Below, piece after piece: positions 12,801-23,150 of a stretch of DNA of 64,000 nt. The number at the start of each line of letters is the position of its first letter. Position 1 is the stretch's first letter. Both the position numbers and the translations under genes were made by a program. The notes below the pieces were generated by a model that saw only the letters and a list, made by a program, of their open reading frames with translations, did no database searches and had not been told where the DNA came from. The DNA comes from Delphinus delphis. Lineage: Eukaryota > Chordata > Mammalia > Artiodactyla > Delphinidae. Location: positions 32,815,755-32,879,754 of the forward strand of contig NC_082701.1 in assembly GCF_949987515.2 (NCBI RefSeq), in the 5' to 3' direction.

Positions 12801-13641
12801 TTTCTGACCCACCTCCTAGAGTAATGGAAATAAAAATAAAAATAAACAAATGGGACCTAATGAAACTTCAAAGCTTTTGCACAACAAAGGAAACCATAAA
12901 GAAGACCAAAAGACAACCCTCAGAATGGGAGAAAATATTTACAAATGAAGCAACTGACAAAGGATTATTCTCCAAAATTTACAAGCAGCTCATGCAGCTC
13001 AATAACAAAAAATACAAACAACCCAATCCAAAAATGGGCAGAAGACCTAAGTAGACATTTCTCTAAAGAAGATATACAGACTGCCAACAAACACATGAAA
13101 GAATGCTCAACATCATTAATCATTAGAGAAATGCAAATCAAAACTACAATGAGATATCATTTCACCAGTCAGAATGGCCATCATCAAAAAATCTAGAAAC
13201 AATAAATACTGGAGAGGGTGTGGAGAAAAGGGAACACTCTTGCACTGCTGGTGGGAATGTTAATTGGTTCAACCACTATGGAGAACAGTATGGAGGTTCC
13301 TTAAAAAACTACAAATAGGACTACCATATGACCCAGAAATCTCACTACTGGGCATATACCCTGAGAAAACCAAAATTCAAAAAGTGTCATGTACCAAAAT
13401 GTTCATTGCAGCTCTATTTACAATAGCCCAGAGATGGAAACAACCTAAGTGCCCATCATCGGATGAATGGATAAAGAAGATGTGGCACATATATACAATG
13501 GTATATTACTCAGCCATAAAAAGAAACGAAATTGAGCTGTTTGTAATGAGGTGGATAGACCTAGAGTCTGTCATACAGAGTGAAGTAAGTCAGAAAGAGA
13601 GAGACAAATACCGTATGCTAACACATATATATGGAATTTAA
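9846..13641 (+). pseudogene. ORF2: L1-C ORF2, endonuclease and reverse transcriptase, broken
   Basis: The ATG at 9846 begins MGIGTYISIITLNVNGLNAP. Visible endonuclease marks are NVNGLN, CLQETLF (QET), GDFNTPLSP near 10275 and [10 protein letters not shown] near 10525. The reverse transcriptase shows [18 protein letters not shown] near 11245, [14 protein letters not shown] near 11515, [10 protein letters not shown] near 11620 and [10 protein letters not shown] near 11930. A cysteine and histidine region lies near 13210-13260, and the stop follows HIYGI at 13641. Early in-frame stops (near 9931 and 10098), a stop inside FD*IQHP near 11647 and several frameshifts kill it. The longest open piece is 12257-13054. 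The total of about 1265 codons is normal for ORF2. Confidence 0.92.
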
Positions 13642-14010
13642 GAAAAAAAATGTCATGAAGAACCTAGGGGTAAGACAGAAATAAAGACGCAGACCTACTG
13701 GAGAACAGACTTGAGGATATGGGGATGGGGAAGGGTGAGCTGTGACAGGGTGAGAGAGAGTCATGGACATATCCACACTAACAAACGTAAGGTAGATAGC
13801 TAGTTGGAAGCAGCCGCATGGCACAGGGATATTGGCTCTGTGCTTTGTGACCGCCTGGAGGGGTGGGATAGGGAGGGTGGAAGGGAGGGAGATGCAATAG
13901 GGAAGACATACGGGAACATATGTATATGTATAACTGATTCACTTTGTTATAAAGTAGAAACTAACATACCATTGTAAAGCAATTATACCCCAATAAAGAT
14001 TAAAAAAAAA

Positions 14011-14022
14011 AAGAAGTAACAG
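14011..14022. repeat. Right target-site duplication of L1-C
   Basis: AAGAAGTAACAG follows the A tail of L1-C and matches 7032-7043 with one mismatch. Confidence 0.83.
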
Positions 14023-14384
14023 TACAATAACAAAGAATAAGAAACAAAGTAAGATTAGAAAGATAAAAAGTATATTAGAAAAAATAAATATAATTCAAAC
14101 AACTGCAATAAGGTAAAACAAAACCACAAGAGAAAAAAAGAAAACAGAAAAGAGGAACAAGCCAAAAGGAAAACAATAAAAAATTATGAAGAATAGTATA
14201 AAATTTGAAAAATAAACGATTTTTTAGAAAAAATAAAAATATAAATGAATCGACAACAATGAATCAAAAACATGGTAAACAGAACCCCAATATAAAAGAG
14301 AAAAAAAGAAAAAAAAATGACCCTTGGTGATTAGGGAGCCAAGTTTAGGCCGAGGTGGAAGTTATGCTAGGGTGGGTTTAGGAT

Positions 14385-14745
14385 GGGGTAGGACCTAGGC
14401 AGTGGGGTGACATTTGAGCGTGAGGTGGAGCTTAGGCTCAGGACCCATGCAGTTGGAAAAGGCCTTGGGGGGGGCGAGGCCTAGGGGGGCGACTTTCAAG
14501 CGTGGGGCAAGACCTCTGCTTAGGAACTCCCAGAAGCGGAGAGACAGCACATCAAAGGGTTGCCTCCAGAGTGTGGATTTCTAGAGTTTGGAGGTAAAAC
14601 CCTGGGTGAGGGTGTGTGGGTGGGGTTTAGGCCCAGTGTGGTTGGAGGGGGTCTCAGAGGGAGTCTCCAAGTGTAGAGGTAGGGCCCTGGGTGTTGGGGT
14701 GTGGGAGTAGGGCTTGGGTTCTGCGCAGCATGAGGGAGAGTGCAA
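14385..14745. repeat. About 85-bp diverged tandem units in the L1-B 5' UTR
   Basis: Related segments recur about every 85 bp. CCTAGG-containing units are at about 14393 and 14478, and GAGGTAAAACCCTGGG at 14591 pairs with GAGGTAGGGCCCTGGG at 14676. Four units are discernible; they are diverged and spaced by small indels. They lie in the minus-strand L1-B leader, immediately outside its T-rich block. Confidence 0.65.
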
Positions 14746-14748
14746 GGG

Positions 14749-15325
14749 CAGAGGATTAGGCCTGAGAACAAAACAGGCTCCCCAGTGCTTAAGTGGACAG
14801 GGAAAGAGCTGGCCACATTCCCTTCCATCCCTCCATGTACCCCCATACCTCCCCCAGGGTCTTCCCCATTCCTGCTGGGGCCCTAAGAGAGGGTGGGTCC
14901 CACTGGGTGTAGGAACTCCTCCCCTCCCCCAACTGACCCTCAAGGTTGCCAGACCCATAGGTGCATTCTTTACTTCTGCTCCCCCTTCCCTCCCTCTCAC
15001 TACCTCAGGATCCGCCCTACTGGAGGGTGCCTCAGTGGGCAGAGGATCAGGCCCATGACCTCAGCAGGCTCCTGGGGTCCCAAGAGGGCAAGGGAAACGT
15101 GGCCATTCTCCCTTTTGATACTCTGCCCTCCCAATTGTCCCCCAATTTTCCCCTTTGGGCATGGTATCCCTTCCCCTCCACCAGCGGCCTCTCAGGGGCA
15201 CCAGTCCCATCCTGCGTCCACTTCACCTCCTTCCTCACTCCCTCTCATGCCCCAAGTCCTACCTATTCGCTGGACATTCCTTCCATTCCCTTAGGTGTCT
15301 GTGGTACCACACCAGTGCCTGGTAG
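14749..15325. repeat. Two diverged copies of a roughly 288-bp unit in the L1-B 5' UTR
   Basis: GGCAGAGGATTAGGCC at about 14749 and GGCAGAGGATCAGGCC at about 15037 start two parallel segments. Both continue through CAGGCTCC, GTGGCC/CTGGCC-ATTC and a late CCTTCCCTCCCTCTCA versus CCTCACTCCCTCTCA match (about 14985 and 15233). The second copy ends near the L1-B 5' terminus. It looks like a monomer duplication in the leader of this older L1 lineage. Confidence 0.7.
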
Positions 15326-15396
15326 GTGTGGAACTCTCGTGTGGAGACACGAATTTCTCATCCTCCTAGTCTGCCATCTTGACTCCTTTCTCCTGC

Positions 15397-15408
15397 CAAA
15401 TCAATCTT
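15397..15408. repeat. Right target-site duplication of L1-B
   Basis: This is the second copy of CAAATCAATCTT. It directly follows the 5' terminus of L1-B and opens the resumed ORF2 of L1-A. Confidence 0.88.
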
Positions 15409-16975
15409 GAGGAAAAAACACGGAGCTGGAGCAATAAGACTCCCTGATTTCAGACTATACTACAGGGCTACAGTAGACAGTATGGTACAGGCACAAAAAC
15501 AGAAATATAGATCAATGGAACAGGATAGAAAACCCAGAGGTAAACCCACACACATATGGTCACCTTATCTTTGACAAAGAAGGCAAGAATATACAATGGA
15601 GAAAAGACAGTCTCTTCAATAAGTGGTGCTGGGGAAACTGGACAGCCACATGTAAAAGAATGAAATTAGAACACTCCCTAACACCATACACAAAAATAAA
15701 CTCAAAATGGATTAAAAACCTAAATGAAAGGTCAGACACTATAAAACTCTTAGAGGAAAAAAAGGCAGAACAGTCTTTGACCTATATCATAGCAAGATCT
15801 TTTTGACCCACCTACTAGAGTAATGGAAATAAAAATAAAAATAAATAAATGGGACCTAATGAAATTTAAAAATTTTGCACAGCAAAGGAAACCATAAAGA
15901 AGACAAAAATGCAACCCTCAGAATGGGAGAAATTATTTGCAAATGAAGGAACTGACAAAGGCTTAATCTACAAAATTTACAAGCAGCTTATGCAGCTCAA
16001 TATCAAAAAAAAAAAAACAGTGCAATCCAAAAATGGGCAGAAGACATAGACATTTCTCCAAAGAAGACACACAGATGGCTAACAAACACATGAAACAATG
16101 CTTAACATCACTAATTATTAGAGAAATGCAAATCAAAACTACACTGAGATATCGCATCACACCAGTCAAAATGGCCATCAACAGAAAATCTAAAACAGTA
16201 AATGTGGAGAGGGTGTGGAGGAAAGGGAACCCTTACACTGTTGGTGGGAATGTAAATTGATACAGCCACTATGGAGAACAGTATGGAGGTTCCTTACAAG
16301 CTAAAAATAGAGCTACCATATGACCCAGCAATCCCACTCCTGGGCATATACCCTGAGAAAACCATAATTCAAAAAGACACATGTACCCCAGTGTTCATTG
16401 CAGTACTATTTACAATAGCCAGGACATGGAAGCGACCTAAATGTCCATTGACAGATGAATGGATAAAGAAGATATGGTACATATATTACAATGGACTATT
16501 ACTAGCTATGAAAAGGAATGAAATTGGGTCATTTGTAAAAACATGGATGGACCTAGAGTCTGTCATACAGAGTGAAGTAAGCCAGAAAGAGAAAAACAAA
16601 TATCATATATTAATGCATATACGTGGAACCTGAAAATTTTGTTATTGATGATCTTATTTACAAAGCAGAAATAGAGACACAGACCTAGAAAACAAACATA
16701 TGGATACCAAGGGGGAAAAGAGGGGGTGGCATGAATTGGGAAATGAGATTGACATATATGCACTATTGATACTAAATATAAAATAGATAAGTAATGAGAA
16801 CTTATTTATAGCACGGAGAACTCAGTGCTCTTTGGTGACCTAAATGTGAAGGAAATCCAAAAAAGAGTGGGTATATGTATATGTATAGCTGGTTCTCTTT
16901 GCTGTACAGTAGAAACTAACACAACATTGTAAAGCAACTATATTCCAATAAAAAATTTAAAAAAATAAATAAAAG
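15409..16975 (+). mobile_element. L1-A, ORF2 C-terminal part and 3' UTR (resumes after L1-B)
   Basis: This is the continuation of the L1-A copy that broke off at 1955. Translation gives the ORF2 C-terminal region ([15 protein letters not shown] near 15560, NKWCWGNW near 15630, [14 protein letters not shown] near 16230-16275) with many stops and frameshifts. The 3' UTR runs from about 16635, with an AATAAA at 16947-16952 and a short A-rich tail. Joined to positions 1-1955 the element reads through at one point of ORF2 with no missing L1 sequence apart from the duplicated target site, so L1-B is a clean insertion. L1-A is the oldest element in the nest and looks more decayed than L1-C and L1-D. 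Confidence 0.9.
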
Positions 16976-17322
16976 AATATAGAGGAGAATAGAAGAAAAG
17001 GGGTGTAACATCCTAATCTTAAAACATGAGGGGTCTAGAGAAAAAAACTATATGTGATAGAACAAAAAATAAATATAATATTGAAGCTTAACTGTTAACT
17101 ATTAGAAGAATTTAAAAGAATAATTAACTATTTTAGAGATTGGGATGGCATTGGCCATAGTGTAAGCTGAGTCCTCATTATCATAGCAAGAATTTAACAG
17201 ATAAGTCTAAATTTAATAACTCAACAGACAGAGTGACAAGCCTATTATTTAAAGACAGAGGAGTAACCATAATGAGAGCTGAAAACAAAAAAGAGAAGAG
17301 TTAAAAAGGGTTGCCTTTGACA
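16976..17322. other. Unassigned AT-rich segment between L1-A and L1-D
   Basis: These 347 bp lie between the tail of L1-A and the 5' end of L1-D. They have no open frame of note and no repeat family I recognise. Short A-rich runs occur. It may be the host flank of L1-A or a piece carried downstream of it. Confidence 0.5.
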
Positions 17323-18019
17323 GGACCTTCAAGAAGGCAGAAGGATAAGACATGGAGATCACCTTCCTCACCAAAAATACATCAAAAAATACATCTATAT
17401 GTGGAAGAACTCATACAGAACACCTACTGAACACTGGCAGAAGACCTCACACTTCCTAAAAGACAAAAATCTCCCCACCTACCTGGCCATGTGACTGACA
17501 GGGTCTTCATGCTCCAGCCAGGTGTCAGGCCTGAGCCTTTGAGGTGAGAGAGCTGAGTTCAGCTAGGCTAAACTGAGACCACCAGAGTGGTCAGGTGGAC
17601 ACTGGACCACCAGAGACCTCCAGCCCAACATAATATCAACTGGTGAGAACTCTCTCAGAGATCTCTGTCTCAATGGTAAGACCCAGCCCCACTCAATGAC
17701 CAGCAAACTGCTCTGCTGGACACCCCACACAAAATGACTAGCAAAACAGGAACACAACCCCACCCATTAGCAGAGAGGCTGCCTAAAATCATAATAAGTT
17801 CAGAGATACCACAAAACACACCACCAGACGTGGTCCTGCCAACCAGAAAAACAAGATACAGCCTCATCCACCAGAACACAGGCACTAGTCCCCTCCACCA
17901 GTAAGCCTACACGACCCAGTGAACCAACCATACCCACTGGGAGCCGACATCAAAAACAACAGGAACTACAAAACTGCAGAGTGAAAAATGGAGACCCCAA
18001 GCACAGTAAGTTAATCAAA

Positions 18020-18881
18020 ATGAGAAGACAGAGAAATACACAGCAGATGAAGGAGCAAGGCAAAAACCCACGAGACCAAAAAATGAAGAGGAAATAGGCA
18101 GTCTACCTGAAAAAGAATTCAGAGTAATGATAGTAAAGATGATCCAAAATTTTGGAAATAGAATGTAGAAAATTAAAATGTTTAACAGGGACCTTGAAGA
18201 ACTAAAGAGCAAAAAACAACGATGAACAACACAATAATGAAATTAAAAATTCTCTAGAAGGCATCAGTAGCAGAATAACTGAGGCAGAAGAACAGATAAG
18301 TGACCTGGAAGATAAAATAGTGGAAATAACTATCACAGAGCAAAAAAAGAAAAAAAGAATGAAAAGAATTGAGAACAATGTCAGAGACAACTGGGACACT
18401 GTTAAATGCACCAGCATTAAATTATAGGGGTCCCAGAAGAAGAGGAGGGGAAAAAAAAGGACTGAGAAAATATTTGAAGAGATTATAGTTGAAAACTTCC
18501 CTAATATGGGAAAGGAAGTAGTCAATCAAGTCCAGGAAGCACACAGGGTCCCATACAGGATAAATCCAAGGAGAAATACACCAAGACACATAGTAATCAA
18601 ACTATCCAAAATTAAATACAAAGAAAAAATCTTAAAAGCAGCAAAGAAAAAGCAACAATTAATATACAAGGGAATCCCCATAAGGTTAACAGCTGATCTT
18701 TCAGCAGAAACTTTGCAAGCCCGAAGGGAAAGGGAAAAAACTACAACGAAGATTACTCTACCCAGCAAGGATCTCACTTAGATTCGATGGAGAAATTAAA
18801 ACCTTTACAGACAAGCAAAAGTTAAGAGAATTCAGCACCACCAAACCAGCTTTACAACAAATGCTAAAGGAATTTCTCTAA
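18020..18881 (+). pseudogene. ORF1: L1-D ORF1 remnant
   Basis: The ATG at 18020 opens MRRQRNTQQMKEQGKNP, the usual ORF1p start. Small deletions shift frame near 18075, 18165, 18240 and 18420. The C-terminal domain is open from 18506: MGKEVVNQVQEAHRVPYRIN, then RNTPRHIVIKLSKIKYKEKI and TADLSAETLQARRE, followed by a further frame change near 18735. The stop TAA is at 18879-18881. The ORF is slightly shorter than in L1-C because of the deletions. It is not functional. Confidence 0.88.
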
Positions 18882-18939
18882 GCTGGAAACACAAGAGAAG
18901 GAAAAGACCTACAATAACAAACGCAAAACAATTAAGAAA

Positions 18940-21900
18940 ATGGGAATAGGAGCATACATATAGATAATTACTTTAAATGTAAATGGATTAAATACTCCTA
19001 CCAAAAGACATACACTGGCTGAATGGATATAAAAACAAGACCCATATATATGCTGTCTACAAAAGACCCACTTCAGACCTAGGGATACATACAGACTGAA
19101 AGTGAAGGGATGGAAAAAGATATTCCATGCAAATGGAAATCAGAAAAAAGCTGGAGTAGCAATTCTCATATCAGAAAAAATAGACTTTAAAATAAAGACT
19201 ATTACAAGAGACAAAGAAGGGCACTAGATAATGATCAAGGGATCAATCCAAGAAGCAGATATAACAATTATAAATCTTTATGTACCCAACATAGGAGCAC
19301 CTCAATACATAAGGCAAATGCTAACATCCATAAAAGGGGAAATCGACAGTAACACAGTAATAGTAGGAGACTTTAGGACCCCATTTTCACCAAAGCACAG
19401 AACATCCCAAATGAAAAAAAATAAGGAAACACAAGCTTTAAAGGACACATTAAACAAGATGTACTTAATTGTTCTTTACAGGGCATTCCATCCAGAAACA
19501 ACAGAATATACTTTCTTCTCAAGTGCTCATGGAACATTCTCCAGGATAGCTCATATCTTGGGTGATAAATCAAGCCTTGGTAAATTTAAGAAAATAGAAA
19601 TCATATCAAGTATCTTTTCTGACCACAATGCTGTGAGACTAGATATCAATTACAGGAAAGAAACTTTAAAAAATACAAACACATGGAGGCTAAACAATAC
19701 ACTACTAAATAACCAAGAGATCACTGAAGAAATCAAAGAGGAAATAAAAAAATATGTAGAAAAAATGACAATGAAAACATGATGACCCAAAACCTATGAG
19801 ACACAGAAGAGCTGTTCTAAGAGGGAAGTTTATAGCAATACAATCCTACCCCAAAAAACAAGAAAAATATCAAATAAAAAACCTAACCTTATTACTAAAG
19901 CAATCAGAGAAAGAAGAACAAAAAAAATCCCCAAAGTTAGCAGAAGAAAAGAAATCAAAAATATCAGATCAGAAATAAATGAAAAAGAAATGAAGGAAAC
20001 AATAGTCAAGATCAGTAAAACTAAAAGCTGGTTCTTTGAGAAGATAAACAAAATTGATAAACCGTTAGCCAGACTCATGAAGAAAAAAAGAAGCTTCAAA
20101 TCAACAGAATTAGAATTGAAAAAGGAGAATTAACAACTGACATTGCAGAAACACAGAGGATTATGAGAGATTACTACAAGCAACTATATGCCAATGAAAT
20201 GGACAACCTGGAAGTAATGAACAAATTCTTAGAAAAGCACAACCATCTAAGACTGAACCAGGAAGAAATAGAAAATATAAACAGATCAATCACAAGCACT
20301 GAAATTGAAACTGTGATTAAAAATCTTCCAACAAACAAATGCCCAGTACCAGATGGCTTCACAGGCGAAATCTACCAAATATTTAGAGAAGAGTTAACAC
20401 CTATCCTTCTCAAACTCTTCCAAAGTATAGCAGAGGCAGGAACACTCCCATACGCATTCTATAAGGCCACCATCACCTTGATACCAAAACCAGACAAAGA
20501 TGTCACAGAAAAAGAAAACAACAGTTCAATATCACTTATACACATAGATGCAAAAATCCTCAACAAAATACTAGCAAACAGAAACCAACAGCACCTTGAA
20601 AGGATTATACACCTTGATCAAGTGGTGTTTATCCCAGGAATGCAAGGATTCGTCAGTATACACAAATCAATCAATGTGATACACCATATTAACAAATTGA
20701 AGGATAATAACCATATGATCATCTCAACAGATGCAGGAAAAGCTTTTGACAAAATCGTACACCCATTTATGAGAGAAACCCTCCAGAAAGTAGGCATAGA
20801 GGTAACTTACCTAACATAATAAAGGCCATATATGACAAACCCACAGCCAACACCATTCTCAATGGTGAAAAACAGAAACCATTTCCACTAAGATCAGGAA
20901 CAAGACAAGGTTGCCCACTCTCACCACTCTTATTCAACATAGTTTTGGAAGTTTTAGCCACAGCAATCAGAGAAGAAAAGGAAATAAAAGGAATCCAAAT
21001 CAGAAAAGAAGAAGTAAAGCTGTCGCTCTTTGCAGATGACATGATACTATACATAGAGAATCCTAAAGATGCTACCAGAAAACTACTAGAGCTAATCAAT
21101 GAATTTGGTAAAGTAGCAGGATACAAAATTAATGCACAGAAGTCTCTGGCATTCCTATACACTAAGGATGAAAAATCTGAAAGTGAAATCAAGAAAACAC
21201 TCCCATTTACCACTGCAACAAAAAGAATAAAATATCTAGGAATAAACCTACCTAAGGATAAAAAAGACCTGTATGCAGAAAATCATAAGACACTGATGAA
21301 AGAAATTAAAGATGATACAAATAGATGGAGAGATACCATGTTCTTGGATTGGAAGAATCAACATTGTGAAAATGACTCTACTACCCAAAGCAATCTACAG
21401 ATTCAATGCAATCCCTATTAAACTACCACTGACATTTTTCACAGAACTAGAACAAAAAATTTCACAATTTGTGTGGAAACACAAAAGACCCCGAATAGCC
21501 AACGCAATCTTGAGAACGAAAAACGGAGCTGGAGGAATCAGGCCTCCTGACTTCACACTATACTACAAAGCTACAGTAATCAAGACAGTATGGTACTGGT
21601 ACAAAAACAGAAATATAGATCAATGGAACAGGACAGAAAGCCCAGAGATAAACCCACGCACATATGGTCACCTTATCTTTGACAAAGGAGGCAGGAATGT
21701 ACAGTGGAGAAAGGACAGCCTATTCAATAATTGGTGCTGGGAAAACTGGACAGCTACATGTAAAAGTAGGAGATTAGATCACTCCCTCACACTATACACA
21801 AAAATAAGCTCAAAATGGATTAAAGACCTAAATGTAAGGCCAGAAACTATCAAACTCTTAGAGGAAAACATAGGCAGAACATTCTATGACATAAATCACA

Positions 21901-22751
21901 GCAAGATCCTTTTTGACCCACCTCCTAGAGAAATGGAAATAAAAACAAAAGTAAACAAATGGGACCTAATGAAACTTAAAAGTTTTTGTGCAGCAAAGGA
22001 AACCGTAAAGAAGACCAAAAGACAACCCTCAGAATGGGAGAAAATATTTTCCAGTGAAGCAACTGACAAAGAATTAATCTCCAAAATTTATAAGCAGCTC
22101 ATGCAGCTTAATAACAAAAAAACAAACAACCCAATCCAAAAATGGGCAGAAGACCTAAACAGACATTTCTCCAAAGAAGATATACAGAGTGCCAACAAAC
22201 ACATGAAAGAATGCTCAACATCACTAATCATTACAGAAATGCAAATCAAAACTACAATGAGATATCATCTCACACCAGTCAGAATGGCCATCATCAAAAA
22301 ATCTAGAAACAATAAATGCTGGAGAGGGTGTGGAGAAAAGGGAACCCTCTTACACTGTTGGTGGGAATGTAAATTGATACAGCCACTCTGGAGAACAGTA
22401 TGGAGGTTCCTTAAAAAACTACAAATAGAACTACCATATGACCCAGCAATCCCACTACTGGGCATATACCCTGAGAAAACCATAATTCAAAAAGAGTCAT
22501 GTACCAAAATGTTCATTGCAGCTCTATTTACAATAGCCCAGAGATGGAAACAACCTAAGTGTCCATCATTGGATGAATGGATAAAGAAGATGTGGCACAT
22601 ATATACAATGGAATATTACTCAGCCATAAAAAGAAACGAAATTGAGCTATTTGTAATGAGGTGGATAGACCTAGAGTCTGTCATACAGAGTGAAGTAAGT
22701 CAGAAAGAGAGAGACAAATACCGTATGCTAACACATATATATGGAATTTAA
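18940..22751 (+). pseudogene. ORF2: L1-D ORF2, long open C-terminal half
   Basis: The ATG at 18940 begins MGIGAYI and is followed at once by a stop. Stops also occur near 19027 and 19227, with frame changes near 19775 and 20090. The reverse transcriptase core is well preserved: [10 protein letters not shown] near 20365, a changed PVPDG in place of the usual PGPDG near 20345, and [10 protein letters not shown] near 21035. A two-base loss near 21333 moves the frame. From 21312 a single 479-codon frame runs to the normal end, including [10 protein letters not shown] with C-x3-C-x7-H-x4-C spacing (about 22320-22370) and the terminal HIYGI. This is the longest open frame in the window, but it lacks the catalytic domains. 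Confidence 0.92.
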
Positions 22752-23150
22752 GAAAAAAAAATGTCATGAAAAACCTATGGGTGAAACAGGAATAAAGACA
22801 CAGACTTACTAGAGAATGGACTTGAGGCTATGGGGAGGGGGAAGGGTAAATGGTGACAAAGCGAGAGAGAGGCATGGACATATATACACTACCAAACGTA
22901 AGGTAGATAGCTAGTGGGAAGCAGCCGCATAGCACAGGGAGATCAGCTCGGTGCTTTGTGACCGCCTGGAGGGGTGGAATAGTGAGGGTGGGAGGGAGGA
23001 AGACGCAAGCGGGAAGGGATATGGGAACATATGTATATATATAACTGATTCATTTTGTTGTGAAGCTGAAACTAACATACCATTGTAAAGCAATTATACT
23101 CCAATAAAGATGTTAAAATGAAAAAAAGAAAAAAAAAAAAAGAAAAGAAA

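Larger units (their letters stand above)
7044..14010 (+). mobile_element. L1-C, full-length LINE-1 (6.97 kb)
   Basis: This is a complete LINE-1: a 5' terminus GGACCTTGAAGATGGCGGAA at about 7045, GC-rich 5' UTR to 8894, ORF1 8895-9787, a 58-bp spacer, ORF2 9846-13641, and a 3' UTR with AATAAA at 13992-13997 and a short A tail. The flanks carry a target-site duplication. It lies inside the 5' UTR of L1-B, so it is the youngest member of the nest. Both ORFs are broken, so the element is immobile on its own. Its 5' UTR contains an expanded 38-bp tandem array and lacks the T-rich block seen in L1-B and L1-E. Confidence 0.95.
14023..15396 (-). mobile_element. L1-B, outer 5' UTR
   Basis: This is the upstream part of L1-B, separated from its body by L1-C. 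It begins with about 300 bp that is A-rich on the plus strand (T-rich in L1 sense), matching the T-rich block in the 5' UTR of L1-E at about 41790-42110. It then turns GC-rich and ends at the L1 5' terminus, which in L1 sense reads CAGGAGAAAGGAGTCAAGAT and then a GGCAGAC motif. The right L1-B duplication follows at once. Two tandem arrays fill most of the GC-rich part. Open frames of up to 149 codons here are low-complexity GC-rich runs, not genes. Confidence 0.87.
17323..23150 (+). mobile_element. L1-D, near full-length LINE-1 with deleted 5' UTR
   Basis: The 5' terminus GGACCTTCAAGAAGGCAGAA at 17323 matches that of L1-C. After about 165 bp, at CCCACCTACCTGGCC, the sequence jumps to the equivalent of L1-C position about 8420 (TGCTCCAGCCAGGTGTCAG). 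About 1.2 kb of 5' UTR is therefore absent, including the site of the 38-bp array. ORF1 (18020-18881), ORF2 (18940-22751), a 3' UTR, AATAAA at 23103-23108 and an A-rich tail of about 40 bp follow. I could not find a convincing target-site duplication. Confidence 0.93.

Noticed and set aside
14340..15396. GC-rich region with several overlapping open frames up to 149 codons, like a CpG-island gene
   Set aside because: It is the outer 5' UTR of L1-B: tandem arrays, an L1 5' terminus and the L1-B target duplication account for it. No conserved protein is seen.
16976..17322. Possible nuclear mitochondrial insertion
   Set aside because: The composition looked suggestive at first, but no recognisable mitochondrial rRNA or protein segment was found.
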